Positions 14,589 to 24,181 of a stretch of DNA of 64,000 bases are shown piece after piece. Origin of the DNA: an uncultured Planctomycetia bacterium (GTDB lineage Bacteria; Planctomycetota; UBA1135; GCA-002686595); the NCBI GenBank assembly GCA_937952135.1, contig CALFYL010000302.1, positions 6,170 through 70,169 of the forward strand. Direction: 5' to 3'. The notes beneath the pieces are model-generated. The model saw nothing but the letters and a program-made list of their open reading frames with translations, searched no databases and had not been told where the DNA came from. The first letter of the stretch is position 1. Each line of letters opens with the position of its first letter. The position numbers and the translations under genes are program-made.

Positions 14589-17518
14589 GGCTTCGCACGA
14601 AGGGGGGCGTGGAGCACGACCGTGGTTCCACGCCCGACGGCCGATTCGAGCGCGAATTCGCCGCCCAGCTCGCGCGCTCGGCGCGCGAGATTTCCGAGGC
14701 CGTTCCCGACCGGCGGCGCCGATGCTTCGAACCCGACGCCGTCGTCGCGCACGGCGAGGCGCAGCCGCCCCGCCCGGGCCTCGAGCTCGATCTCCACGTT
14801 CTGCGCTCGCGCATGGCGTGCGACGTTCGTGAGGGCTTCCTTGAAGAACAGGAACAGGTTGCGCTTGCGGTCGGGGGTGACGGCGACGTCGACGAGCTTC
14901 GCCTCGTCGGGGACGTTCATGACGACGGCCGCGTCGCTGGCGGCGAGAACGTCGTTCGCGAAGCGCCGCATGCGCGCCGCCACGTCGGCGAGCGTGTCGT
15001 GGCGCGGGTCGATCGCCCACACGATGTCGCTCATCGACGCCCGCGTGCCGCGCGCGACTTCCGCGATCTCGAGCAGTGCGGCGCTGGCCTGGGCGCTCGC
15101 GGAACGGCGTGCGAGCTCGAGCGAGATCGCGATCTGCGCAAGTCCGGCCCCGATGTCGTCGTGCAGGTCGCTCGCGATCTGCGTGCGCACCCGCTCGACG
15201 GCCAGCTCGCGCCGCAGCTTCGCCCTGTGGAGCGCGAAGCCGATTCCGAGCGCGAACGCGACGGCCAAAGCGACGAACCACCCGCGCGCCCAGAGCGGCG
15301 GCGTGACCGTGATCGCGATGTAGGTCGGCTCGGCGGGTTCGCTCGCATTGGGGTCGACGCTGCGCAGCGCGAGTCGGTACGCGCCGGCCGCGAGTCCGCC
15401 GAAGCGCACGGTGCGTTCCGCGCGCGCCTCGCTCCATTCGCTTTCCAGCGGCTCGAGACGCGCTTGGTAGCGCAGCCTGTGGCCGCGAACCGGATCGACC
15501 GCTGCGAACTCGAAGGCCAGCCGGCTGTCGCGCGCGGCGACCTCGATCGGCGGCGGATGGAACGTGCCGCCGGATGCGAGGCCCAGTTCGGCGCCCGCGA
15601 CGGAGCACTTCATCAGTCGAGCCCGCGGAGGCGCTCGCCAGGAACGCAGCGGTTCGGGGCGGATGCGCGAGACGCCGTTCGCCGCCGCGACCCACAGATC
15701 GCCGCTGGGATCGAAGCCGAGGTCGTTGATCCACTCGCCCTCGAGGCCGTCGGCCACGCCGATCGTCTCGAGCGACCCCGCGCGCGTCGAATAGCGCTGC
15801 AAGCCGCGACCCGTGCCGAAGTACACGTTTCCGCTCTCGTCCTCGGCGAGCGCGAAGATCGCGTCGCTCACCAGTCCGTGAGCCGTGGTCAGTCGCTCGA
15901 ACACCGGCCGCTCGGCTTCGGGAGCGCGCGAGTACGCCAGACCGTCGAAGCGCGTGCCGATCCACATCCACCCGCGCGAGTCCGCGAGCAGCACGCGCGG
16001 CCGCGGCTCTCCCCTTGCGGCGGGCCACAGCTCGATCTCCGCGACGCTCGTGCCCTTTGCGCGCCACAGCGCGAGACCGTCGCTCAGCCATGCGCTCCCA
16101 TCGGACCGCCAGGCGATGCATTTGACGGGTCCGGCCGGCGCCGCGAACCGCAGCGCGCGCAGGCTCGGTCCCGCGCAACCGACGTGGAGCCCGCCGTCCG
16201 AACTCGCGAGGACCGCGCGTCCATCCGGGTCGACGCCGATCACGAACGTGCCGCCGTGCGGCAGCTGGCGCGCCTCTTCGACGATCCGCGCGCGTTCGAG
16301 GTCGAGTCGCCCTCCGGGGATGTGGCGCACACCGTCGCTCGCGCCGATCCACCACTCCCCGGCGGCGTCACGAACGATGTTGCGTTGGATGCGATCGAAC
16401 GGCGGGCGATCGGAGCCGGGGAGGAGCGCGGAACCACGGCGCCCGATCTCGAACAGGCCCGAGACCTCCGTGGCGACGAAGGTCGAGTTCGCGTCGGTCG
16501 CGACGAGCTTCGCGGCGTGCCCGTCGCCGAGTCCGCTCCGGCGCGTGTAGTGCGCCGCCCCCGCGTCGGGCAGCAGCGCGACGCCGCCCTGATGCGTGCC
16601 GATCCACACGCCGCCTTCGGGCTCGCGCTCCAGCGCGCGGATCCATTCGTCGGGCAAGCCGGCGGTCGTGGTGTAGAGCTGCGCCTCGCCGCCGGCGAGC
16701 TTGACCAGCCCGGTGCTCGTGGCGACCCACAAGCGGCCCGCATCGTCCTCGCGCACGTCGTACAGCGAAGTGTTCGCCCCGGCCGCGAGTTCGATGGGGC
16801 GGAGACAGAGAGCCGCGCCCGCGTCGGACCACTCGAGCACGTGGAGCGAGCGCTCGTAGGCCACGAACACCCCACCCGCGCGCCTGGAAGCGACGGCGCG
16901 CAGTTCGCCGAGGCCGCGCTCGGGCGCGAACGTCGTCCGCTGGAGCTCGCGACCCTCCGACCGCACCAACTCGCTCTGGCCGACGAGCAGCATCGCGCCG
17001 TCGTCTCCGACGAGCAGTCGCCCGGACCAGCGCTCGCCGAGCTCGTCGACCGGCTCGAAGCGCAGCGGGTGCGCGTCCGCGCGCTCCGCAGTGAACACGC
17101 CGCGCTCGGTGACGACCCACATGCGGCCATCCTTGTCGAACGCGATCTCGAACACTTGGCGCGCGGGCATGCCCGGCGCCTCGGCCTCGCGCAGCACGGC
17201 CGTGCCCCGCTCCGCGATTCGTGCGAGGCCTCCCCCGTGCGTGCCCAGCCACAGCTTGCGATCGGGCCCCTCCGCGATGCACCAGACGAGCGGATTGGGC
17301 AGCCCTTCGCGGGTCCCGAAGTTGGTGAAGCGAACGCCGTCGAAGCGGCTCACACCCTCCCACGTCGCGAACCACACGAAGCCGTTCGAGTCCCGCAGGA
17401 TGTCGTTGACGCGCGGATGGATCAGTCCGTCCCGCACGTTCCACATGCGCAGCGGCAGTTCTTGCGCGCAGGCAGGGCCGACACCGGCAAGCGCGAGCAG
17501 GGCGGTGCGCGCGAACAT
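14585..17518 (-). CDS. Histidine kinase with two-propeller (Reg_prop/Y_Y_Y) sensor domain
   Basis: 977 aa. Signal peptide at the start (MFARTALLALAGVGPACAQ). Residues about 25-640 contain repeats of the two-component-regulator propeller pattern, such as GLIHPRVNDILRDSNGFVWF, GLPNPLVWCIAEGPDRKLWL and GLPDEWIRALEREPEGGVWI. A Y_Y_Y-type domain follows (about 660-730; FAAVDPVRGHRLRYQARLEP), then one transmembrane helix (about 740-762). A HisKA_3 dimerisation domain carries phospho-acceptor H786 (SDLHDDIGAGLAQIAISLEL), and a HATPase with FFKEALTNVARHA and DDGVGFE ends the protein. The layout matches known carbohydrate-sensing kinases of this class; the ligand is unknown. The start at ATG 17516-17518 is chosen for the signal peptide; an ATG at 17614 is possible. 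Coupled to the response regulator behind it. Confidence 0.94.
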   Translation of the reverse strand: MFARTALLALAGVGPACAQELPLRMWNVRDGLIHPRVNDILRDSNGFVWFATWEGVSRFDGVRFTNFGTREGLPNPLVWCIAEGPDRKLWLGTHGGGLARIAERGTAVLREAEAPGMPARQVFEIAFDKDGRMWVVTERGVFTAERADAHPLRFEPVDELGERWSGRLLVGDDGAMLLVGQSELVRSEGRELQRTTFAPERGLGELRAVASRRAGGVFVAYERSLHVLEWSDAGAALCLRPIELAAGANTSLYDVREDDAGRLWVATSTGLVKLAGGEAQLYTTTAGLPDEWIRALEREPEGGVWIGTHQGGVALLPDAGAAHYTRRSGLGDGHAAKLVATDANSTFVATEVSGLFEIGRRGSALLPGSDRPPFDRIQRNIVRDAAGEWWIGASDGVRHIPGGRLDLERARIVEEARQLPHGGTFVIGVDPDGRAVLASSDGGLHVGCAGPSLRALRFAAPAGPVKCIAWRSDGSAWLSDGLALWRAKGTSVAEIELWPAARGEPRPRVLLADSRGWMWIGTRFDGLAYSRAPEAERPVFERLTTAHGLVSDAIFALAEDESGNVYFGTGRGLQRYSTRAGSLETIGVADGLEGEWINDLGFDPSGDLWVAAANGVSRIRPEPLRSWRAPPRARLMKCSVAGAELGLASGGTFHPPPIEVAARDSRLAFEFAAVDPVRGHRLRYQARLEPLESEWSEARAERTVRFGGLAAGAYRLALRSVDPNASEPAEPTYIAITVTPPLWARGWFVALAVAFALGIGFALHRAKLRRELAVERVRTQIASDLHDDIGAGLAQIAISLELARRSASAQASAALLEIAEVARGTRASMSDIVWAIDPRHDTLADVAARMRRFANDVLAASDAAVVMNVPDEAKLVDVAVTPDRKRNLFLFFKEALTNVARHARAQNVEIELEARAGRLRLAVRDDGVGFEASAPPVGNGLGNLARRARELGGEFALESAVGRGTTVVLHAPLRAKP

Positions 17519-17573
17519 GGAGAGAAGTCTGTTCGCACGCAGCCGGGACGGCAAGTTCACCAGGAACCGCGCG

Positions 17574-18059
17574 CTACCTCGCCTTGCTCCCCGCGCCCTC
17601 GACGAGCACGACATCGAACGCGCCTTCGCGTTCGATGTAGAACACGCACGGTTCGGGGCCTTCGACCGACGTGATGTGCGCGACGTCGGCGCCGAGGGAG
17701 AAGAACGATCCCGGCCCGAGCTTCTTCACGGGCGCGCCTTCGACCGCCAGGCCGAGCGCGCCGGAGATCACGACGCCGCGGTCCCCGTTCGAGTGGTGGT
17801 GAGGCGGCGATTTCAGGCCGGCCGGATAGCGGTAGAAGGCGCGGTGCGCTTCCTTGGTCGGATCGCCGACGACGAGCGCCTGCTGAGCGCCTTCGATGCC
17901 GGGCAAGGCGATCCACTTGAGCTCGTTCGCCGCGATCAGCGTCTTGCCGCCGATCTTGGTCGGATCCGGCTTGCGATCGCGTTCCTTCTCCTGCGAGTAG
18001 GCAAACAGCGGGACGGCGGCGAGCGCGGCAAGTGCGATGCAGTTCAGCTTGAAGGTCAT
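17574..18059 (-). CDS. Exported cupin-domain protein
   Basis: 161 aa. Signal peptide (MTFKLNCIALAALAAVPLFA) followed by a cupin fold. The metal-binding motif is visible as PPHHHSNGDRGVVISG (H-H-x(n)-G pattern) with a second motif around GPGSFFSLGADVAHITS. A short acidic or Lys-rich N-terminus (KERDRKPDPTKIGG) precedes the domain. Cupins of this kind (DUF4437/ChrR-like) bind a metal and may be enzymes or sensors; no substrate can be read from the sequence. It lies in line between the metallopeptidase gene upstream and the histidine kinase downstream, with spacings of 141 and 55 bases. Start at ATG 18057-18059. Confidence 0.82.
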   Translation of the reverse strand: MTFKLNCIALAALAAVPLFAYSQEKERDRKPDPTKIGGKTLIAANELKWIALPGIEGAQQALVVGDPTKEAHRAFYRYPAGLKSPPHHHSNGDRGVVISGALGLAVEGAPVKKLGPGSFFSLGADVAHITSVEGPEPCVFYIEREGAFDVVLVEGAGSKAR

Positions 18060-18200
18060 GGTCTCTCTCGCGTTCTCGAGCGGTTCGTCGGGCCCCGGGC
18101 GACATGCCCGAAGCTCTCGAACCGAACGAGGGCGAGCTTGCCCCTCGAGCGCCGCCGCGAACAGCCGCACAAACATGCGGGTCCCGCCGCGGTCAAGCGC

Positions 18201-21200
18201 TCACGGCGCGACCTGGAACTGCACCGCGTTCGTGAGTCCGATGCCGAAGTTGTCCTGCGGATCGCGATAGTAGAACTGCGCCGCGACGAGCGCGCCCGGC
18301 GCGAGGGCGGGATCGATGCCCGAGCGGATGCGCGCGTTCATGTCGTAGAGCAGCGCGCCGCTGCAGTCGGCGGCGCCGGTGAGTCCGCCCGTGCTCTGGG
18401 CCCCGGTGCGCCGCACCGGCGGTTGGCAGCAGAGCGTTCCGCCCTGCAGCGGCGCCGAGTTCACGCCGTAGCCGTAGAACATCAGGCCCGACTTCTGGTT
18501 GAGCAAGTCGCTCGCGCCGATCCAGAACGGCTGGACGTTCGTCGCGCTGGGAGTCCCGCTCGAGCCGATCGCCGGCTCGCACAAGAGGCTGTTGATCTTC
18601 GTCGTGCAGAACACCTGCGGCGGCGGCGCGCCCGTTCCGCCGAGCGCCACGATGCGCACGTCGTCGATCGCCGCCTCGGTGACCGAGTTGTTGGCGCTGT
18701 CGGCGACCGAGAAGCGCACGCGAACCGCCGCACCCGGCGTGAACGACGCGAGGATGTCCAACTTCGACTCGCGCCACGAGCTGCCCGAGAGCGAGTGCGT
18801 GCGCACGACGTTCCAGCTCGCGCCACCGTTGTTCGAGAGCTCGACCACCAGCTCGTCGTCGTTGGTCGAGCTGTAGATCCAGTACGAGTAGCGCAGCTCC
18901 GCCACTTGCCCCGTGAGGTCGAAGGACGGCGACACGAGCCGCGTCGGCCCGCCGTCGACGTCCGAGAGCTCCGGCAGCGCGAAGATCGCGCCCTGCTCGG
19001 TGAACATGCAGCGGAAGCCGACGCCCGCGGGGTTGTCGTCCTCGGGTTGCGCCCAGTTGTTGAACTGCCGCGTTCCGTTCGGATCGCCGCGCGTCCAGGC
19101 GCCCGCGGCGAGGTTCTCGTTCTCGACGCTCCAGCCCAGGCCGAGCTCGAAGCTGTCGTCGAACAGGTTCTGCGTCGGGCCCACGTTGAAGAACAGCGGA
19201 TCGAGCGCGCCGCCCGTCGGAAACCGCGCGAGCGCGCCCTGGGTCGTGGTCGCCTCGATGTAGTAGCGCACGCGCGCCGAACCCCCCGCGTCGGGAATCG
19301 ACGCGCGGTAGGTCGTGCCGCCGACGAGCGCCATCGGAACGCTCGCGTACCCGCCCGAGTGCGTGCCGTGGAACAAGAGCACGCTGCTCAGTGCGCCGCC
19401 GCTGCCCGTCGCGAGCACATCCGCGTCGATCGCGTAGGGCCCCGCGGGCGCGCCCAGGTCCGGCAGCGCGCTCACGGCGGAGATCACGATCGGCGGCAGC
19501 GCGACGCCGGGGAAGCCCTGCTCGCGGAACGCGCCATCGATCGCCGTGAAGTGCGGCGTGCCGTTCGAGAGGAAGCCGTCGTCGTCGTCGAGCGTGAGCC
19601 ACTGGCTCTCGATCACCGAGCGGATCTGCGTCTGGTTGTAGGCGTTCATCCAGGCGAGGAAGAGCGCGTCCGCGGTCGCGTCGCCGGCGGCGTCGCCGAG
19701 CGCCGTGCCGAGGTTGCGGCGCACCTTCCAGGCCGCGCCCATCCACACCTCGCCGTTCGCGTGCACGCCGCCGTGGCAGCCCGGATTCGCGTCGCCGCAG
19801 AACTGCCGCAGGTTGAGCCCGTTGCGGATATGGCAGCCGTTGCCGCAGAAATTGCGCCCGACGATCGGGTCGTCGTACAGGTAGGTCGCGAAGGTGTCGG
19901 CGTTGCCCTCGCCCATGCCGTCGCCGCCGTTGCCGGTGCCGTAGCGCACGTTGAGCCAGTGCCCGTCCTCGTGCGCGATCACCGACGAGTACGCCGTGTT
20001 GACGCAGCCGCCGGCCTGGATGAAGAACGTGATCGACGCGCCGTTGAAGAACGCGTTGCACGACGAGTTCACGTTGACGAACGCCTGGTGGATGTAATCC
20101 GCCGTCGCGTCGAGAGGATTGACCGAGCGAATCCAGTCGCGCATCAAGTTGATGTTCACCGCGACATTGGCTTGCGACGTGACGTGCTCGCTCGGAGCGG
20201 GGTTGAGCAGCAGCACGTTGCCCGCCGCGCTCGCCACGTTGAAGTCGAGCGCGTGCTCGGAACCCGCCTCGTTGTCGATCGAGTTGAACTGCCCGTCGTA
20301 GCTGACCGACACGACCGCGGGCGCGTCGACGCCCGGGAGCGTGAAAGCGCCGCTCGCGTCCGTATTCACGCTCACGCCGTTGCACGACACCGTCGTGTAC
20401 GCGAGGTCCTGCACCGTCGCCGGATTCGCGCCCGTATCCGGCGCCGTGCCGGGCGTGGCGCGCGTGCGCACGACGCCGCTGATGTCCGCGTAGTGGATCG
20501 CGTTCTCGCGCAGCGCGAGGTCGCCGCTGCGTGCGTCGAGGTAGTAGACGAAGCCGGCGGGTTCGCTGTCCGCGGTCTCCCAGTGCGTCTCCACGCGCCA
20601 CGCGAGCACGCCCTCGCGCACCTCTCCGCGCTCGAGCTGCGCGATGACGAGCTGCGGCACGTCGACGTAGTTCGGCGCCAGCCGCACGTCGCGCGCGAAG
20701 GCTTCGATCGCGAGTTCGCGCGCCTGCTCCAGCGGCAGCACCGGGCCGACTTCGAGCTCGCCGAGCTGCGGCAGCGCCCGCGTCTGGATCGAGAGCATCC
20801 GTCCGCGCGCGTCGAAGAGCACGTTCACGAAACCGGCTTCGACCGGCACGCCGTCGACCACCTGGCGGAAGCGCACGGTCCATTTGTCGCTCGCCCCGAC
20901 TTGCCCGAGCGGGAGGAACAGCGCGCGGTCGTCGCGCAGGTGCTCGAGCTCGACGCCGTGCAACTCCGCCGTCTCCGCCAGCGCCTGGCGGGCGCGTGCG
21001 AACCACTCGGCGTCGCTCCGCGGCTGCGGACCGAGCTCGACGGCGCCGCCGTGCAAGAGCTCGACGTGCCCCGTTCCACCGTCGAAATGCGCGTTCCAAT
21101 GGGCGCCGTGGTGGGCGCGGAACCGCTCGAGCGCGGCGCCGACATCCTGCGTCACCGCGCGGGCGGCTGCGGGAGAGGAAAGGAGTGCGGCGGCCGCGAC

Positions 21201-21233
21201 GAGGAGGGCCACAGACAAAGAACGCGTGGGCAT
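18201..21233 (-). CDS. Secreted M36-like zinc metallopeptidase with shared C-terminal module
   Basis: 1010 aa. Signal peptide, then an inhibitory-propeptide-like region (FTP/PepSY style; 30-220). The catalytic centre is H421-E-D-G-H425 (VIAHEDGHWLNVRYG), with a second motif MGEGNAD giving E442 as probable third zinc ligand. This matches the fungalysin (M36) arrangement HExxH...MGEGWSD. Several Cys pairs near 470-500 (FCGNGCHIRNG, FCGDANPGCHGG) may be disulfides. Residues about 600-860 are beta-rich, with a jelly-roll-like segment (LVSPSFDLTGQVAELRYSYW) as in MAM/CUB-like adhesion domains. The end (875-1010) is the shared module (FCTTKINSLLCEPAIGSSG, LQGGTLCCQPPVRRTG, AAQFYYRDP, LTNAVQFQVAP). 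It is expected to act outside the cell on proteins; the substrate is unknown. Confidence 0.88.
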   Translation of the reverse strand: MPTRSLSVALLVAAAALLSSPAAARAVTQDVGAALERFRAHHGAHWNAHFDGGTGHVELLHGGAVELGPQPRSDAEWFARARQALAETAELHGVELEHLRDDRALFLPLGQVGASDKWTVRFRQVVDGVPVEAGFVNVLFDARGRMLSIQTRALPQLGELEVGPVLPLEQARELAIEAFARDVRLAPNYVDVPQLVIAQLERGEVREGVLAWRVETHWETADSEPAGFVYYLDARSGDLALRENAIHYADISGVVRTRATPGTAPDTGANPATVQDLAYTTVSCNGVSVNTDASGAFTLPGVDAPAVVSVSYDGQFNSIDNEAGSEHALDFNVASAAGNVLLLNPAPSEHVTSQANVAVNINLMRDWIRSVNPLDATADYIHQAFVNVNSSCNAFFNGASITFFIQAGGCVNTAYSSVIAHEDGHWLNVRYGTGNGGDGMGEGNADTFATYLYDDPIVGRNFCGNGCHIRNGLNLRQFCGDANPGCHGGVHANGEVWMGAAWKVRRNLGTALGDAAGDATADALFLAWMNAYNQTQIRSVIESQWLTLDDDDGFLSNGTPHFTAIDGAFREQGFPGVALPPIVISAVSALPDLGAPAGPYAIDADVLATGSGGALSSVLLFHGTHSGGYASVPMALVGGTTYRASIPDAGGSARVRYYIEATTTQGALARFPTGGALDPLFFNVGPTQNLFDDSFELGLGWSVENENLAAGAWTRGDPNGTRQFNNWAQPEDDNPAGVGFRCMFTEQGAIFALPELSDVDGGPTRLVSPSFDLTGQVAELRYSYWIYSSTNDDELVVELSNNGGASWNVVRTHSLSGSSWRESKLDILASFTPGAAVRVRFSVADSANNSVTEAAIDDVRIVALGGTGAPPPQVFCTTKINSLLCEPAIGSSGTPSATNVQPFWIGASDLLNQKSGLMFYGYGVNSAPLQGGTLCCQPPVRRTGAQSTGGLTGAADCSGALLYDMNARIRSGIDPALAPGALVAAQFYYRDPQDNFGIGLTNAVQFQVAP

Positions 21234-21450
21234 GGAGACAGACGAGGACGGCGAAGCAGGCGGAGAGACGGCGCTGGGGTGGCGCGGATTTCGGGGGCGG
21301 AGGTTCGGCGACGGGGCTGCTCAGCGGTGGAGCTGGGTGAGCCCAAAGGGGACGGATCGTCGCGGCCCGCGCGGTAGGACATCGCAACTCGCTCGGCGGT
21401 TCCCTTCGATCCGCGGAGCTGACACAGCGCACACAATCGGCGCCGCGCGG

Positions 21451-21987
21451 CTACAGAAGGCGCTCGATCGCCTTCACCAGCTCGGCCGGATCGGGCAAGC
21501 GGCCCTTTCCGTCCACGCCGCAGGCCATGTGGCCCGCACCGGGCTCGACCAGCGTCCAGCCGTCGCCGCGCAGGCTGGCGAGGTGCCGTTGCACCGGCGC
21601 GCTCGCGAGCATGTGCGGATTCATCGCCGGACTCGCGAGCTTCGGTCGCCCCGCCGGGAGCGCCAGCGCCACCGTCGTCACCAGATCGTCCGCGAGCCCG
21701 AGCGCGAGCCGCGCCAGCAGGCCGGCGCTGCACGGGGCCACGACCAGCGCTTCGGCCCAGGTCGCGAGGTCGATGTGGTCCATCGCGCCACGCCGCTCGG
21801 CGGAGAACTCGTCGACCGCGGCCGGCTCGCCGGTGACCGCCTCGAAAAGCTGCGGGTTCACGAGCTTCGCCGCGCGCGGGGTGAGCACCGCGCGGACCGA
21901 ATGCCCCGCCTGCGTCAGCTTGCTGGCCAGGTCCACGGCCTTGTACACCGCGACCGACGCCCCGGCCCCCAGAACGATGCGCGACAT
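21451..21987 (-). CDS. coaC: CoaC-type flavoprotein (phosphopantothenoylcysteine decarboxylase), standalone
   Basis: 178 aa. It belongs to the HFCD flavoprotein family and matches the decarboxylase half of CoaBC, which converts 4'-phosphopantothenoylcysteine to 4'-phosphopantetheine in coenzyme A synthesis. Visible residues: SVAVYKAVDLASKL in the FMN-binding N-terminus, H71 (AMDHIDLATWAE), the APCSAGLLARLALGLADDL segment, the PAMN motif (P120-N123) and C156 in MACGVDGKGRLP. In most bacteria this domain is fused to CoaB; here it ends right after the CoaC part, so CoaB should be elsewhere. A different HFCD decarboxylase is possible but less likely given the PAMN and CGxxGxGRL motifs. Start at ATG 21985-21987. 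Confidence 0.85.
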   Translation of the reverse strand: MSRIVLGAGASVAVYKAVDLASKLTQAGHSVRAVLTPRAAKLVNPQLFEAVTGEPAAVDEFSAERRGAMDHIDLATWAEALVVAPCSAGLLARLALGLADDLVTTVALALPAGRPKLASPAMNPHMLASAPVQRHLASLRGDGWTLVEPGAGHMACGVDGKGRLPDPAELVKAIERLL

Positions 21988-22189
21988 GCGCCGGACGGTA
22001 GGTGGCCCGCGGGCGGCGCGCAAGCTGGGACGGATCGGGCTCGCCCCCCCACCGCGCGGGCCCGGAAGAAGATTCCGACGCGGATGTTCAAGGCTGAACA
22101 GCAGGACGGGCGATCCATCCCCACCGCGACGCCCACCTCGCCCACGCGCTGCGCCGCCCCGCGCCATCCATCCCGCCTCCCGCCCCACC

Positions 22190-24169
22190 ATGTTGCCCGG
22201 CACGACCGTCGGCCCGCCCCCGGGCCCTTCGCCAGGCTTCCTGCCCCGCTTCGAGCGCTCCCCGCGCTGGAGCGCGGCGCTCGCCGCGGCGCTCCTGTTC
22301 CTGTGCGCGCTGGTGAGCATGGGGACGCTCAACCGGGTCGCGCGCCGCGCCGCGGACGAGGCCCTCGCGCGCGAGCTCACGGTGTTGGCGCAGATCGCGA
22401 CGCTCGAGCTCGACCCGCGCGCGCACGCCGAGCTGCTCCGCGCGGAACAGCACAACGGCAGCGACTACCAACGCGTCGTCGCGCCGCTGCGAAGGCTGCT
22501 CGGCGCCGCCAGCTCGGTGCGCTTCATCTACACCACGCGCAAGCTCGGCGACCAGGTCGTGTTCGGCGTCGACGCCTCGCTTCCGATCGATCAGGACGGC
22601 GACGGCCTCGTCGATCAAGCGGCCCTCGGGGCGCCGTACCACGACGCGCCCGAGGCGCTGCACCGCGCCTTCGACACGGCCTCGCTCCAGGTCGCGACGA
22701 CGCCCTACTCCGATCCCTGGGGCGAGTTCGTCGCCGCCTTCATGCCCGTTTTCGACGACCGCGGCCGCCTCGAGTGCGTGCTGGCCGTCGAGTACGACGC
22801 GCGCATGCACGCAGCGCGGCTCGCGAGCATGCAGCTCGCCGCGCTGTGCGGCTCGAGCATCGCCGCCCTGGTGAGCGCGTTGCTCGGAGTCGCGGTCTAC
22901 GTCGTGCAGCGCGAACGCAAGCGCGTGCGCGACGAGCTCGACCTCGCGCTTCGGCGCGCGGAGAGCGCGAGCCTCGCCAAGAGCGAGTTCCTCGCCAACA
23001 TGAGCCACGAGATCCGCACGCCGATGACCTCGATCCTCGGCTACTCGGAGATCCTGCGCGACGACTGCGGGCCCACACAATGCTCGCCCCAGCAGATCGA
23101 GGCGCTCGACGTGATCTCGCGCAACGGCAAGCACCTACTCGCGGTCATCAACGACATCCTCGACATCTCCAAGCTCGAGACCGGGCGCATGGAGCTCGCG
23201 CACGTGCCGATGGCGCCCGCGCAGCTCTTGCAGGACATCGTGACGTCCCTGCGGCCGCGCGCGCTCGAGCGCGGACTCGCCTTCGAGACACGCATCGACG
23301 AGAAGCTTCCTCCGCGCGTGCTCAGCGACCCGCTGCGGGTGCGCCAGATCGTCGTCAACCTGCTCGGCAACGCGATCCGGTTCACCGAGCGCGGCGCGGT
23401 GGCGCTCGACGCGCGCTTCGACCGCGAGAACGCGCGCGTCGAGATCGAGGTGCGCGACACGGGCATCGGCATGAACGCCGAACAGCTCGAGCGCGTGTTC
23501 CAGGCCTTCGAACAAGCCGACGGCAGCATGTCGCGGCGCTACGGCGGCACGGGCCTCGGCTTGCCGATCAGCCGACGGCTGGCGGAGCTGCTCGGAGGCA
23601 GCTTGACGGCGAGCTCGCAACTCGGCGCGGGCAGTTGCTTCACGCTCCGGTTGCCCGCCGTGGAGTGCGAGCCCGCTCCGCCGCTGCCTTCGCGCGCCGC
23701 GAACAACACGGGCCCGGCGCTCGCGCCCTTGGACGCCGAGGCGCTCGCCGGCCGGCGCGTGCTGCTCGTCGAGGACTCGGCCGTGAACCGCCGCATGATC
23801 GCACGCATGCTCGAACGCGCGGGCGCGCGGGTCACGCAGGTCGAGAACGGGCGCGAAGCGGTCGAAGCGCTCTCGATCGGCGGCGCCTTCGAGGGAGCGC
23901 CGATCGAGCCGCCGCCCTTCGACGTGGTGCTCATGGACATGCAGATGCCGGTGCTCGACGGCTACAGCGCGGTGCGTTTGCTCCGCAACCGCGGCGCTAG
24001 CGCTTCGATCATCGCGCTCACCGCCCACGCGCTCGCCACCGACCGCGCCGCGTGCATCGACGCGGGCTGCGACGAATACACCACCAAACCCATCGACCAG
24101 CGCGACCTCGTCGCCGTGTGCCTGCGCGCCGTCGAGCGCAACTGCGCGCTGCGCCGCGAGCCGACCTGA
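22190..24169 (+). CDS. Hybrid sensor histidine kinase/response regulator
   Basis: 659 aa. Two transmembrane helices (about 28-46 and 212-236) frame a periplasmic sensor region of about 165 residues. It resembles a Cache/PAS-like extracellular domain and contains a calcium-loop-like DQDGDGLVDQ at about residue 140. HisKA with H273 (FLANMSHEIRTPMTSILGYS) and a HATPase with N-box (LLGNAIRFTE), DTGIGM and GTGLGLPIS follow. A receiver domain (about 520-650) has the acidic residues EDS and phospho-acceptor D583 (VVLMDMQMPVLDG). The start at ATG 22190 is chosen because the first hydrophobic helix begins soon after; upstream frame is shadow. Signal and partner are unknown. It is divergent from the coaC gene. 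Confidence 0.94.
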   Translation: MLPGTTVGPPPGPSPGFLPRFERSPRWSAALAAALLFLCALVSMGTLNRVARRAADEALARELTVLAQIATLELDPRAHAELLRAEQHNGSDYQRVVAPLRRLLGAASSVRFIYTTRKLGDQVVFGVDASLPIDQDGDGLVDQAALGAPYHDAPEALHRAFDTASLQVATTPYSDPWGEFVAAFMPVFDDRGRLECVLAVEYDARMHAARLASMQLAALCGSSIAALVSALLGVAVYVVQRERKRVRDELDLALRRAESASLAKSEFLANMSHEIRTPMTSILGYSEILRDDCGPTQCSPQQIEALDVISRNGKHLLAVINDILDISKLETGRMELAHVPMAPAQLLQDIVTSLRPRALERGLAFETRIDEKLPPRVLSDPLRVRQIVVNLLGNAIRFTERGAVALDARFDRENARVEIEVRDTGIGMNAEQLERVFQAFEQADGSMSRRYGGTGLGLPISRRLAELLGGSLTASSQLGAGSCFTLRLPAVECEPAPPLPSRAANNTGPALAPLDAEALAGRRVLLVEDSAVNRRMIARMLERAGARVTQVENGREAVEALSIGGAFEGAPIEPPPFDVVLMDMQMPVLDGYSAVRLLRNRGASASIIALTAHALATDRAACIDAGCDEYTTKPIDQRDLVAVCLRAVERNCALRREPT

Positions 24170-24181
24170 GCGCTCGGGCTG

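Noticed and set aside
17091..21377. Plus-strand open frame of 1428 codons
   Set aside because: Antisense to the histidine kinase, cupin and metallopeptidase genes. Composition is Arg/Ala/His-rich with no domain, as expected of shadow frames in GC-rich DNA.
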